Assembly (NCBI RefSeq): GCF_947487515.1
Contig: NZ_CANKWO010000001.1
Span: 806,001 to 870,000, forward strand
Source of the DNA: an uncultured Litoreibacter sp.
GTDB lineage: Bacteria > Pseudomonadota > Alphaproteobacteria > Rhodobacterales > Rhodobacteraceae
Length of the DNA stretch: 64,000 bases
Direction: 5' to 3'
Each line of letters opens with the position of its first letter. Within the stretch, counting starts at the first letter, position 1. Positions 42,056-50,405 of this stretch are shown piece after piece. Under the pieces are notes generated by a model, which was given only the letters and a program-made list of their open reading frames with translations, was not told the origin of the DNA and searched no databases. The position numbers were made by a program, and so were the translations under genes.

Positions 42056-42808
42056 ATGAACTTTAAAGCCATTTCTCTTAGCCTTGCCGTGGCTCTCACC
42101 ACCGCGACTGCGGTCTACGCACTCACCAATCGCATTTCCATCGACCGCACCGACACACAAATTTGCGTCCTTTCCAATGGCATCCCAGATCACCCCACCG
42201 GCCGGTTTCCAAACGCCGGAAACCCGCATTCCATCTCGGCGCAAAATGTAAGTGTCTGCGTGACTGCCACCCCTGAAAAAAGCACCAAAGCCCAAGAGGT
42301 CAACGTCACGGGAATCTTGAAAAATGGTATCCTCGTGCGCCCCGGAACCGCCGACTGGTACGACGCGTCCAGCCCCCGCGGGCACTCGCGTGACGACGCC
42401 TCTGGTTGGAACTTGGACGGCATGGGCCCCAACAACACGCTTGGCTTGGACGAGAACAACGCCCATGTCGACCACCGCGGGCTGTACCATTACCACGGCA
42501 TGCCAGAGGCCTTGTCCCCCACGTCAGCACACACGCAAATAGGCTGGGCTGCGGACGGCTTCCCCATCCATTATGTCGGCACATCCGCAATGCCGTCCTA
42601 CATGTTGAAATCCGGCACGCGCAATTCAGCCCCCTTCGGAGCCTATGACGGATCCTACAACCAAGACTTTGAATATCAACGGGGGTCCGGAAATCTGGAC
42701 AAATGCAACGGGGCGCTACTGGACGGTAATTACGTCTATTTCGCCACCGATAGTTACCCGTATTTCCCAAGATGCCTTTACGGGACCGACATCACAAAAA
42801 TCCGCTAA
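42056..42808 (+). CDS. YHYH-domain exported protein
   Basis: A 250-residue protein with a signal peptide (MNFKAISLSLAVALTTATAVYA). The diagnostic GLYHYHGMPEAL segment lies near residue 141, preceded by a DHRG motif and followed by GWAADGFPIHY and GAYDGSYNQDFEY. YHYH proteins are secreted, probably metal-binding, and of unknown role. AAGGA lies 13 bases before the ATG, longer than ideal. Its stop overlaps the end of convergent dgkA by 4 bp. Confidence 0.88.
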   Translation: MNFKAISLSLAVALTTATAVYALTNRISIDRTDTQICVLSNGIPDHPTGRFPNAGNPHSISAQNVSVCVTATPEKSTKAQEVNVTGILKNGILVRPGTADWYDASSPRGHSRDDASGWNLDGMGPNNTLGLDENNAHVDHRGLYHYHGMPEALSPTSAHTQIGWAADGFPIHYVGTSAMPSYMLKSGTRNSAPFGAYDGSYNQDFEYQRGSGNLDKCNGALLDGNYVYFATDSYPYFPRCLYGTDITKIR

Positions 42809-43173
42809 AGCAAGGCGCAGATCAATACCATCCAAGCTGCCCCAGCGGCAATCGCCGTCAGCGCCACCCCCGCGCTGGCGGCGTCTTTCGCAAATTTCCC
42901 CAAGGCGTCATGTTCCAGCCCCGACCGGTCCACCGCGGCCTCAATCCCTGTGTTCAAGGCCTCTGCCGCCAACACCAACACCCCCAAAGCAATGATCAAC
43001 GCACGGCCTTCGGCACTAAGGGGCAAGATCAGCGACGCCCCAATTGAACAGACGTTCACAAACGCCCAAAACTTGAAACTCGGCTCATTTTTCCAAGTCG
43101 CAACACCCCCGTGCCACGACCATCGGCAACGGTTCGAAAACCGTCGCCACTCGCGTTGGACTAGACCGCTCAA
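42805..43173 (-). CDS. dgkA: Diacylglycerol kinase
   Basis: A 122-residue small integral-membrane kinase. NRCRWSWHGGVATWKNEPSFKFWA and the conserved EALNTGIEAAVDR catalytic stretch near residues 70-82 identify DgkA, with three membrane helices. It phosphorylates diacylglycerol recycled from membrane-derived glucan synthesis. The start is a TTG at 43173 overlapping the stop of the upstream M48 peptidase gene (TTGA), indicating translational coupling. No other start codon fits the family N-terminus. Confidence 0.93.
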   Translation of the reverse strand: MSGLVQREWRRFSNRCRWSWHGGVATWKNEPSFKFWAFVNVCSIGASLILPLSAEGRALIIALGVLVLAAEALNTGIEAAVDRSGLEHDALGKFAKDAASAGVALTAIAAGAAWMVLICALL

Positions 43174-43886
43174 AGCTTGGAGTTCACCTTGCGAACCGTC
43201 TCGATACGGCTGGCATTGGGGGGATGGGACCCAAGAAAGCGGTCGCCCGGGTCGGGAATGCGGTTAAAGAACTCGGCACCGCGCACTGGGTCAAACCCTG
43301 CCCGCTTGGCGATTACCGTGCCTAATGCATCGGCCTCCAGTTCGTTCTTCTTGGAGTAGGCCCGCGCGCCGACGGACCCGCCGAGCTGCTGACCAGTATC
43401 AACATCAAAGCCGACCGACGCCGCGATGATCCCGCCAATGATCGCGCCCCCGATGGCGGATTGCTGTTGCTCGGCGAGGTGCCGTTCGATGTGATGCGCG
43501 GCTTCATGGCCCATCACGAAGGCGATCTCGTCGCGGTTGCGCGCATCCGCGATAAGCGCAATTGTGAAGCCCAAGATCGGACGTCCGGTTTTATCCAGTG
43601 TTTGAAAGGCGTTAGGCGGCTGGTTGGTCCGCTCGTCGACAACCACTTTGAAATCACAATTCAAATCAGGGGCACGTTTGCGGCACTCACGCTCCGCGAC
43701 CGGCTCCACCTGACGGACCACTGCCTTGAAATTCGCCACGGCCGCGCGCGATGACAATTTGGGCGGCTGGCTTTTCTTCGCAGCCGCCGCAGGCTTTGGC
43801 GCGGGTTTGGAGTTAGGAGTTTCAGCAGTGTCAACGGTGCACGCCCCCAAAGTCGCAGCCGCAAGAATTGGTAGCAGTAATCGCAT
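43170..43886 (-). CDS. M48 family metalloprotease, lipoprotein
   Basis: A 238-residue lipoprotein with lipobox LGAC near residue 16 and a Pro/Ala/Lys linker. The M48 zinc motif HEAAHH lies near residue 113, with NELEADALG supplying the third ligand and GSHPPNASRI at the end. It is a periplasmic quality-control peptidase of the LoiP/BepA-like group. The ATG at 43886 follows GAGG by 6 bases and begins MRLLLPILAAATLGAC; an ATG four codons upstream lacks a site. It is coupled to dgkA. Confidence 0.92.
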   Translation of the reverse strand: MRLLLPILAAATLGACTVDTAETPNSKPAPKPAAAAKKSQPPKLSSRAAVANFKAVVRQVEPVAERECRKRAPDLNCDFKVVVDERTNQPPNAFQTLDKTGRPILGFTIALIADARNRDEIAFVMGHEAAHHIERHLAEQQQSAIGGAIIGGIIAASVGFDVDTGQQLGGSVGARAYSKKNELEADALGTVIAKRAGFDPVRGAEFFNRIPDPGDRFLGSHPPNASRIETVRKVNSKL

Positions 43887-44016
43887 CACAAACCTCATAT
43901 AATTTTCGCCGAATGTAGCCCGCCCAGCTTCCCCCGCCAAGCCCGCAGATGAGCATTTGCAATTTTGATCGCTCCCACCTTACGGTGAGGTCAAACAAAC
44001 CGCAGCCGGAGGCCCT

Positions 44017-44253
44017 ATGTTCACTATCGAGCACGAGTTCGACGCCACATTAGTGACCCTCATCGATGAGGGCACAGATCATCTACAAGGCGACATTTCG
44101 ATCAACGCTTTCGAAGATTGCGTAACCGTTGAACAATTGGACCCCCATAGTGATCGCGTTCATAGGCTTTCGTTCTCGATGCAGCAGATTCGCGATCTTG
44201 CAGCCGCTTTGGACCTCCCAGAGGGCAGCTATCGGCTGGCGGGCAAACCATGA
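44017..44253 (+). CDS. Conserved-looking 78-residue protein upstream of a deacetylase homologue
   Basis: A small acidic soluble protein (MFTIEHEFDATLVTLIDEG...) with alternating beta-strand-like segments and an amphipathic helix ending LAAALDLPEGSYRLA. I do not recognise a domain. Its stop overlaps the start of the class II histone-deacetylase-like gene (ATGA at 44250-44253), so translation is coupled and a functional link is likely. No signal or membrane segment. A GGAGGCCCT run precedes the ATG. Confidence 0.75.
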   Translation: MFTIEHEFDATLVTLIDEGTDHLQGDISINAFEDCVTVEQLDPHSDRVHRLSFSMQQIRDLAAALDLPEGSYRLAGKP

Positions 44254-45356
44254 TCAAAACCGGCTTCTTTTGGGACGAAAAATGCTTCTGGCACGCAGGC
44301 GGCGATTTCGCCTTCACCCTGCCTTTAGGCGGGTTGGTTCAGCCGTTGGCGTCGGGTGGCCTGCCGGAGAACCCCGAAACAAAGCGGCGCCTGAAAAACT
44401 TGATGGATGTTACAGGCCTGTCGCAACAGCTGCACAATCGCAACGCCAATCCTGTGGAGTGGGACGACCTTATCCGCGTCCACCCCGAGGCCTTTTTGCG
44501 CAAGTTCAAAGAAAAATCTGACGCGGGGGGCGGCTCGATGGGCCTTCGCACCCCCTTTGCACAGGGCGGATACGAGCTGGCCACATTGTCTGCGGGGCTG
44601 GCAAAGGACGCTCTGTTTAGCGTGTTGAACAGTGAATTGACCAATGCCTACGCCCTGTCGCGCCCCCCCGGACATCACTGCTTGCCTGATTTCCCCAACG
44701 GCTTTTGCCTACTTGCCAACATCGCCATCGCGGTTGAGGCGGCTTTGGCCCACCGTCTGACCGACCGCGTGGCCATCGTTGATTGGGACGTCCATCACGG
44801 CAATGGAACCGAGGCCATATTCTATGATCGTGACGACGTGTTGACCATTTCGTTGCACCAAGAACGCAACTATCCAATGGACACGGGGGATGCTGAAGAC
44901 CGCGGCGTCGGAACTGGCGAAGGGTATAACTTAAACATCCCACTGCCTCCGGGTGGTGGACACGAAATGTATCTGGAAGCGATGGAGCGCCTTGTTCTGC
45001 CGACCCTCAACGACTTCCGTCCGGATGTGATCATCGTAGCGTGCGGATATGATGCGGCCGCGATTGATCCGCTGTCACGGATGATGGCCACCGCCGAGAC
45101 CTTCCGCGCGATGACCGAAATGGTACAAGAGGCCGCGTCAGACCTATGCGGCGATCGGTTGGTGCTGGTTCATGAGGGCGGGTATTCCGAGGTCTATGTC
45201 CCATTTTGCGGCCATCACGTCGTGCAACAAATGTCCGGCAGCGCGATCCATGCAGAAGACCCTTTGGCGGACACCTTGAAGTTGCGGCAACCTTCGCCGC
45301 GACTGATGCGGATGCATAGTGAATTCATCACGGATTTGGAGGCGACCCTGCGGTAG
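44250..45356 (+). CDS. Class II histone deacetylase-like amidohydrolase
   Basis: A 368-residue arginase/deacetylase-fold protein. Active-site segments are in order: SRPPGHHCLPDFPNGFCL, IVDWDVHHGNGTEAIF with zinc Asp and His, and ACGYDAAAIDPLSRM with the second zinc Asp. Bacterial members act as acetylpolyamine or acyl-amino-compound amidohydrolases in the cytoplasm. The exact substrate is unknown. It overlaps the upstream 78-residue gene by 4 bp. It opens MIKTGFFWDEKCFWH, typical of this subgroup. Confidence 0.94.
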   Translation: MIKTGFFWDEKCFWHAGGDFAFTLPLGGLVQPLASGGLPENPETKRRLKNLMDVTGLSQQLHNRNANPVEWDDLIRVHPEAFLRKFKEKSDAGGGSMGLRTPFAQGGYELATLSAGLAKDALFSVLNSELTNAYALSRPPGHHCLPDFPNGFCLLANIAIAVEAALAHRLTDRVAIVDWDVHHGNGTEAIFYDRDDVLTISLHQERNYPMDTGDAEDRGVGTGEGYNLNIPLPPGGGHEMYLEAMERLVLPTLNDFRPDVIIVACGYDAAAIDPLSRMMATAETFRAMTEMVQEAASDLCGDRLVLVHEGGYSEVYVPFCGHHVVQQMSGSAIHAEDPLADTLKLRQPSPRLMRMHSEFITDLEATLR

Positions 45357-45456
45357 CCTTCGACAAAGAAACTTTGGAAAAACCAAATTATTCCAGTGCT
45401 TTGACGCTCTGGTTCAAAGGGCTGCAGCTGGCGTTCAAGCCAGCCGGTCAGCCAGT

Positions 45457-45521
45457 CTTTATCTGTTCCCCATCAGCGACGGGATGCACATATCCCACCG
45501 CTCCAAAGGTACCAGATAAAG
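45457..45521 (+). promoter_or_regulatory. Candidate 5' UTR stem that can mask the ribosome site
   Basis: CTTTATCTG (45457-45465) pairs perfectly with CAGATAAAG (45513-45521), with an inner hairpin GGGAT (45481-45485)/ATCCC (45492-45496). The right arm includes the AAAG of the AAAGGA ribosome site that precedes the 45529 gene. If the transcript starts before 45457, folding would block initiation. Structure is seen; regulation is inferred. Confidence 0.45.
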
Positions 45522-45528
45522 GATGAAC

Positions 45529-45831
45529 ATGATGAAACTTCTAACTTTTGCAACGGCAATTGCGCTTGTCGCCGCGCCTGCCTTGGCAGAGACCCCCGCT
45601 GAACTTTACGGCGCAGAACATGCCGGCAATGGCGGGTCTGCCTTTGCTTTGGAGACTGCCGTCAAAAAGCTGTCGGGCGACGATCTAGACGACAAAACAA
45701 CGCTGCGTGCGCCAGCCCAGACCTCTCGCAACTCGCAAGGTCATTTGCAACTTGCCAAGAACATGGGTGTCTCCCCAGACACCTACACCAGTGCCCAACT
45801 GGCGAAGATGTTCATTGGCAGATACGACTGA
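45529..45831 (+). CDS. Small exported protein of unknown function
   Basis: A protein of about 100 residues with a signal peptide (MMKLLTFATAIALVAAPALA). The mature part (ETPAELYGAEHAGNGGSAFALET...) is about 80 residues, with LSGDDLDDKTTLR and a C-terminal helical stretch; no cysteines or known domain. The starts at 45529, 45532 and 45523 are all ATG in frame; AAAGGA at 45518-45523 best suits 45529 or 45532. A strong terminator follows at 45879. Function unknown. Confidence 0.75.
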   Translation: MMKLLTFATAIALVAAPALAETPAELYGAEHAGNGGSAFALETAVKKLSGDDLDDKTTLRAPAQTSRNSQGHLQLAKNMGVSPDTYTSAQLAKMFIGRYD

Positions 45832-45878
45832 CTCACCGGTCCCCAGCACTATGAAAATAGTGATCGAAGTCAGTCGAA

Positions 45879-45912
45879 GCCCCGGTTGGATCACTCCTTC
45901 CGGGGCCTTTTT
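45879..45912 (+). terminator. Rho-independent terminator after the small exported protein gene
   Basis: GCCCCGG (45879-45885) pairs with CCGGGGC (45900-45906), followed by CTTTTT. It overlaps the 3' end of the converging AraC gene. Confidence 0.85.
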
Positions 45913-46825
45913 ATGTCTCTTGCGGGGGGGATGCGCGGGTGTGTTCAGCGCGAAACCGGCTGGGGGACACCCCAAGTTGCTGCTTGAAACTACGCGACAA
46001 ATGCGCCTGATCCGCAAAGCCACAATCCGCCGCTATTTGCGCCAAGGGCATGACGCCACCACCGACCAACCGGCTTGCTATCTGCAGGCGCATCTGAGTG
46101 ACAAACCGCATGGGGGTTTCCCCGACCTTGGCCTTGAACTTGCGCGAAAACGCGGCTTCGCTCATGCCGATCTCGGAGGCCAATTGAGCCGGAGTAAGCT
46201 TTTCGCCAAGGTGATCTTCAATATAGGTCACTACCTGCGTGTATTGGCGGGCATCGAAGTGCCGATCCAACCTGACATCAGCCGAGTTGCTTTGCCCGTA
46301 GCGTTTGACCATCTGTACCAAAAACATGCGGGCCAAAGCATCAAACACCACACTGGACCCCAGATCGTTATCTGCGAGGGTTTCCAACATTCGCTCTGCT
46401 GCGCTGCGAATGTCGGCGTCATGAAAGAAAAACGCGTCGTCGAACTGCCCGCCCTGTACCACAACCTTAAGTTCCGTCAGCGCAAAGCGGCGCATCACCT
46501 GTGGATCGACATGCAACAAAATCACCTTGGTCGCATCCAGCCATTCCCATGAGGTCTCCACCCCTGCAAGGGCGACGGCGATGTCGTCTTGTTGCATGGT
46601 GAAACGTTCGGTGTGACCGTCGCGTTTCGCAATGATGCGCACCGGCGTGTCGTGAACCGGAATGATAAGCGTGCTATAGGCCGTTACATGTGCAGGCACC
46701 GACCCGGGCTCGTCTTCGCGGTACTCAAAGTGCAGCAAACCGTCCATGCTTGTGTGCTCTAGAACGGGCGGAGAGACGAATTCCTTCAAGGGGTTAAGCC
46801 AAAACTGGTTGTCGTATCTCCCCAT
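45911..46825 (-). CDS. AraC family transcriptional regulator
   Basis: A 304-residue regulator with an N-terminal ligand-sensing cupin-like half and a C-terminal double helix-turn-helix (EKLTPAQLASEIGMSEAAFSRKFKAKVGETPMRFV then IAADCGFADQAHLSRSFKQQLGVSPSRFR, about residues 200-295). The target genes are not evident; neighbours are an exported small protein (converging) and the rhodanese/permease pair (same strand, 106 bp upstream). ATG at 46825. Confidence 0.93.
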   Translation of the reverse strand: MGRYDNQFWLNPLKEFVSPPVLEHTSMDGLLHFEYREDEPGSVPAHVTAYSTLIIPVHDTPVRIIAKRDGHTERFTMQQDDIAVALAGVETSWEWLDATKVILLHVDPQVMRRFALTELKVVVQGGQFDDAFFFHDADIRSAAERMLETLADNDLGSSVVFDALARMFLVQMVKRYGQSNSADVRLDRHFDARQYTQVVTYIEDHLGEKLTPAQLASEIGMSEAAFSRKFKAKVGETPMRFVTQMRLQIASRLVGGGVMPLAQIAADCGFADQAHLSRSFKQQLGVSPSRFRAEHTRASPPQET

Positions 46826-46931
46826 CAGTTGTCACCCCGCCATCAAATTGAACTGTTCGGTTCAGATATGAACCAGCTCACCTAAGGTCAAGGGATGGCA
46901 TGTCGCAAATATGAAAAATTTTTGACCGCTT

Positions 46932-47333
46932 CTACCGCTCTTGCGAGCCGCCTCGGTCCACCGGTCCCCCCTGCGCCTCCCAAGTGGAAAACCCCTCGCG
47001 AAGATGGGCGGCACTGAACCCCATGTCGTTCAAAGTTGCCACAGTCAGCGCAGAACGCCACCCAGAGGCACAATGAAACACAAACTTCTTATCTTGGGCG
47101 AAAACATCTTTGAAATAAGGGCTGTCGGGGTCCACCCAGAATTCAGCCATGCCGCGCGGGCAGTGAAAGCTTCGCGGAATTGAGCCGCTACGCTGGCGTT
47201 CGCGGACATCTCGCAAATCAACAATGACCACATCTGGATCATCCACCATCGCAATGGCATCTTTGGTTTCGATTTCTTCGATCCGCTCTCTTGCCTGCGC
47301 AACCATTTGTGCCGCCGATACTTTCAATGCCAT
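46932..47333 (-). CDS. Rhodanese-domain protein
   Basis: A 133-residue single-domain sulfurtransferase-type protein. VVIVDLRDVRERQRSGSIPRSFH opens the fold and the active-site loop is CASGWRS near residue 90. It transfers sulfane sulfur to an unknown acceptor in the cytoplasm. The ATG at 47333 follows GGAAGG; a TTG two codons upstream is also possible. It lies 15 bp downstream of an EamA-type permease gene and is likely cotranscribed with it. Confidence 0.9.
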   Translation of the reverse strand: MALKVSAAQMVAQARERIEEIETKDAIAMVDDPDVVIVDLRDVRERQRSGSIPRSFHCPRGMAEFWVDPDSPYFKDVFAQDKKFVFHCASGWRSALTVATLNDMGFSAAHLREGFSTWEAQGGPVDRGGSQER

Positions 47334-47348
47334 GTCCAAGCGCCTTCC

Positions 47349-48239
47349 CTACAATGCGGCGACCAGCACCAGAATACTGATCACAATTAACGCAATCCCC
47401 GCCAATTCCTTGCTCGTGCTGCGTTCCTTAAAGATGAAATAGGACGCCAAAAAGGTGAAGACCAATTCGACCTGACCCACTGCCTTCACATAGGCCGCGT
47501 TTTGCAGCGCAAAGGCCGTGAACCAACCGAACGAGCCGCACATCGACGTCACACCAACCATCGACGACACCCGCCATGATGCCACCACGCGGCCGATCTC
47601 GCCCTTATCGCGCCAAGCAAGCCACGCCGCCATAATCAGCGTCTGATAGGCAGTGACAATCGCCAAGGTCACACCCGCGCGCACAATCACATCGGCACTG
47701 TCGATCTGCAACGCCGCACCACGGTACCCTACCGCCGACACTCCGAAAAACAGCCCAGACCCGAGGCCAAACCCCGCTGCCTTGTTGAAAAACCGCGCAC
47801 CGCCTTTGGGCGGGTCAGACAGCAGAACGACGCCAATGAACCCGATGGCAATCGCCAGAACGCCCAAGGATGAGATCCCCTCGCCCAAGACAATCAGCCC
47901 CATCAGGGCGGTCAGCACCACCTCGGTTTTCTTGAACACGATGCCGACCGCGAAATTGCGCTCGGCGAATAGGGCCACGACGCAGGCTGTGGCAAGAATT
48001 TGGCCGATCCCCCCCGACAGGGCATGACCCCAAAACGTTGCATTGAGAGCCGGAAAGGAATTGCCCGTGACAAACAGGTAGCCCCAAACGGTTAACGCGA
48101 TAAAAGGGCTTGAAAACAAGAACCGCGAAAACGTTGCACCACCGGTCGACAACTTCGTTGCCTTGAGATGCTTTTGCAGCATGAAACGCAAGTTTTGCAT
48201 GAAGGCCGCAAATACCGAAACGTATATCCATAGGGCCAT
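47349..48239 (-). CDS. EamA-type drug/metabolite transporter (third of three)
   Basis: A 296-residue membrane protein with about ten hydrophobic segments (LWIYVSVFAAFMQNLRF; AVGIVFKKTEVVLTALMGLIVLGEG; YVKAVGQVELVFTFLASYFIFKE). Substrate unknown. The ATG at 48239 has GGAGAG 5 bases upstream; a TTG four codons earlier overlaps that site and is less likely. The rhodanese gene follows after 15 bp. Confidence 0.88.
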   Translation of the reverse strand: MALWIYVSVFAAFMQNLRFMLQKHLKATKLSTGGATFSRFLFSSPFIALTVWGYLFVTGNSFPALNATFWGHALSGGIGQILATACVVALFAERNFAVGIVFKKTEVVLTALMGLIVLGEGISSLGVLAIAIGFIGVVLLSDPPKGGARFFNKAAGFGLGSGLFFGVSAVGYRGAALQIDSADVIVRAGVTLAIVTAYQTLIMAAWLAWRDKGEIGRVVASWRVSSMVGVTSMCGSFGWFTAFALQNAAYVKAVGQVELVFTFLASYFIFKERSTSKELAGIALIVISILVLVAAL

Positions 48240-48285
48240 TTGTCTCTCCAAGCGCTGCCTGTCGCTTGTCTATACCTGTTCGACA

Positions 48286-49194
48286 TTAGGCGTCTAGGTT
48301 CTCTTGTTCTCGGCGTAGCAACGGATGCGCAACTGGGTCTTTTGACCACAACAGATGGCGCATAAAGACCGTGGCATATGACGGGTACAGGTAGCGATCA
48401 TTGCAGGCCAAAAAGCGGTCCCGCTGCGCACGGTAGGTGTGGGGCAGATCATACCAAGACACCTGCGGATGCATGTGGTGCACGGCGTGCAGGTTGTTGT
48501 TCAGGAACAAGAGCGCCAATGGCCCGCGATCCTCAATGATAACCGAGCGTGCGCGGCATTGCTCATGCGCGCGGTGCTCTAGGAATGTCCTGATTTTTAG
48601 CAGCGACACCCCCAAATAGGCCGCGACAAGATAGGCCCAGACAGGCATCGGGGACTGGAAGACAAGCCACAACACACCAGCCGCCCCAACTAGATGCGCC
48701 GCCCAACTTCTGGCAATCTTGGTGCCCCCCTCTCCCATATCTGCGCGCAAGAAGGCCCACTGCCCCAAGAATGGCCCGATCAACATCCGCCCAGCCAGCG
48801 TGTTGTTTAGCTTCAGGATGGCTTTGTGCCAGCCAGGCTGACCCTCCCAATCCTTTTGCGTCAGAAAGTTGGTTTCCGGATCATCATAGGGATCGGTTAA
48901 ATTGGCATCGCGGTGGTGGGCCAGATGCGTGTCGCGAAAGCGGCCATAGGGGATGAATAGGTTCAAAGACGGGCGCACCATAAGGGCATTCAACCATTGC
49001 CAAGCTGTCGGGTGACCGTGAAGGGCTTCGTGCTGCAAAGAGGCTTGCTGTGCGACAGTTACCCCAGCCAGCAAGACCGCAGCCGTCAAGGACCACTCAG
49101 ACAGCCAGAACACCGCCCCGCCCCAAGCTGCATAGGTGGCGGCCAAGACGACCAATGTTGGCCATTCAATCAATACCGCGCGTTTACCTGTCAC
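48286..49194 (-). CDS. Fatty acid desaturase
   Basis: A 302-residue membrane di-iron desaturase. Three histidine boxes are present: HEALHGH (about residue 55), HLAHH (about 91) and HAVHH (about 238), with hydrophobic spans between them. It introduces a double bond in a fatty acid or lipid in the inner membrane. It starts with GTG at 49194 after a GGGGC run. Its start overlaps the end of the DUF2061 gene by 11 bp, so the two are coupled. Confidence 0.92.
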   Translation of the reverse strand: MTGKRAVLIEWPTLVVLAATYAAWGGAVFWLSEWSLTAAVLLAGVTVAQQASLQHEALHGHPTAWQWLNALMVRPSLNLFIPYGRFRDTHLAHHRDANLTDPYDDPETNFLTQKDWEGQPGWHKAILKLNNTLAGRMLIGPFLGQWAFLRADMGEGGTKIARSWAAHLVGAAGVLWLVFQSPMPVWAYLVAAYLGVSLLKIRTFLEHRAHEQCRARSVIIEDRGPLALLFLNNNLHAVHHMHPQVSWYDLPHTYRAQRDRFLACNDRYLYPSYATVFMRHLLWSKDPVAHPLLRREQENLDA

Positions 49195-49396
49195 GGCGCC
49201 CCGTGCCCCAAGATATTCGCGCCCAAACCCGCTCGTAGATCACATAGCAGATCAATCCCAAGGCCGAATTGACGAAGGCCATGCCACTCCCCAAGGCCAA
49301 CGACCCCGTTGACGCATAGCCCACACCGATCATCATGACGAAGCCCAACAAGGTCCAAAGCACGGCCTTCACCACGCTGCGCGATTTGCTTTCCAT
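49184..49396 (-). CDS. DUF2061 small membrane protein
   Basis: A 70-residue protein with two membrane segments (VVKAVLWTLLGFVMMIGVGY and ALGSGMAFVNSALGLICYVIYE) and the RSVVKAVLW/YERVWARI pattern of DUF2061. Function unknown. AAAGGGA lies 5 bases before the ATG at 49396; the longer frame is not supported. It overlaps the desaturase start by 11 bp, implying translational coupling and a possible helper role in the membrane. Confidence 0.85.
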   Translation of the reverse strand: MESKSRSVVKAVLWTLLGFVMMIGVGYASTGSLALGSGMAFVNSALGLICYVIYERVWARISWGTGRRDR

Positions 49397-49461
49397 ATAA
49401 TCCCTTTCAGAATGCCATTGGGATAGCGCGCGGTAGCGGAGTGGGGCCATCCTGTAGATGG

Positions 49462-49507
49462 TTCACATTTTCAAGCATTGGTGATATAATTAAACGTATG
49501 CTTGAAA
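49462..49507 (+). promoter_or_regulatory. Promoter with flanking inverted repeat; leaderless transcript predicted
   Basis: TTCACA (49462-49467) and TATAAT (49485-49490) are 17 bases apart, close to an ideal sigma70 promoter. Transcription should start about 7 bases after the -10, that is at or next to the ATG at 49498, so the mRNA would be leaderless. Perfect 10-base arms TTTCAAGCAT (49469-49478) and ATGCTTGAAA (49498-49507) surround the -10; the right arm contains the start codon. This is the arrangement of a self-repressed regulator. Confidence 0.65.
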
Positions 49508-50358
49508 TTATGGACAAACGAGACCGTGCAGAGCTGTTTCGCTCCCGCATCGCCATCGCCATGGACAATGGCCATGTGAGCCAAAGCGCCTTGGCTCGGG
49601 CGATTGGTGTCGACCGCTCGACCGTATCTCAATTGCTGAAATCCGAAACGGCACGGCTGCCGAACGCGCAGGTCGTGGGGGAATGCGCACGCGTGCTAGG
49701 TGTTTCTGCGGATTGGTTGCTGGGCCTCACTGACCGACCGGAACTTGCCGCCGATCTCATGGCCACAGCCCTGACGTTTTCTGAGGCCCCGCGGGCCTTG
49801 GCAGACGAGCAAATCTATAACTGGCACCGCGAAGCCGAGGGCTATAAAATTCGACATGTCCCCGCCAGCCTGCCCGATATGTTAAAGACCCGCGAGATGT
49901 TGGAGTGGGAGTATTCCCCACATCTAGGTCGCACAACAGAGCAAGCCATCGGCGCCTCCGAGGACAAGCTGGCGTGGATGCTTGGCGCACAGTCCGACTA
50001 TGAAATCGCGGTGCCCTTGCATGAGCTTTACGCAATGTCGAAAGGTCACGGGTATTACGAAGGCCTCCCGGTTCACATTCGTCGGGGGCAGCTGAACCGT
50101 CTGTTGGAATTGCACGAACTGCTGTACCCGTCCTTGCGCCTTCATGCTTTCGATGCGCGAAAGCTGTATTCGGCACCTGTCACGATTTTCGGGCCAAAAC
50201 TGGCAGTCATTTATTTGGGCAGAAACTACCTCGCATTCCGTGATCGTGAGCGGGTACAGGCCATCACCGCACATTTTGACGGGCTGGTACGAGAGGCAGA
50301 TCTATCGTCCAGAGACATGCCCAAACTGCTCCAAAACTTAGTTGATGCAATGGATTAA
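49498..50358 (+). CDS. XRE-type helix-turn-helix regulator with C-terminal sensing domain
   Basis: A 286-residue regulator. The HTH spans about residues 12-70 (SRIAIAMDNGHVSQSALARAIGVDRSTVSQLL...LGVSADWLLGL). The remaining 215 residues form a separate domain (LGAQSDYEIAVPLHELYAMSKG...LYPSLRLHAFDARKLYSAPVTIFGPKLAVIYLG) that I can only describe as a likely ligand or small-molecule sensor. The ATG at 49498 forms the start of the predicted leaderless message; an in-frame ATG at 49510 is possible. It converges on the SDR/carnitine operon and may regulate it. Confidence 0.85.
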   Translation: MLEIMDKRDRAELFRSRIAIAMDNGHVSQSALARAIGVDRSTVSQLLKSETARLPNAQVVGECARVLGVSADWLLGLTDRPELAADLMATALTFSEAPRALADEQIYNWHREAEGYKIRHVPASLPDMLKTREMLEWEYSPHLGRTTEQAIGASEDKLAWMLGAQSDYEIAVPLHELYAMSKGHGYYEGLPVHIRRGQLNRLLELHELLYPSLRLHAFDARKLYSAPVTIFGPKLAVIYLGRNYLAFRDRERVQAITAHFDGLVREADLSSRDMPKLLQNLVDAMD

Positions 50359-50405
50359 TTAATCCGCGTTAACAATTGATAATAAATGATTAAATCGCAA
50401 GAAGA

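Noticed and set aside
50359-50405. TTAA-N6-TTAAC sequence as a CtrA site
   Set aside because: Spacing is 6, not 7, and it lies between two converging gene ends, not before a start; the GGATTAATTAATCC palindrome there fits a terminator region better.
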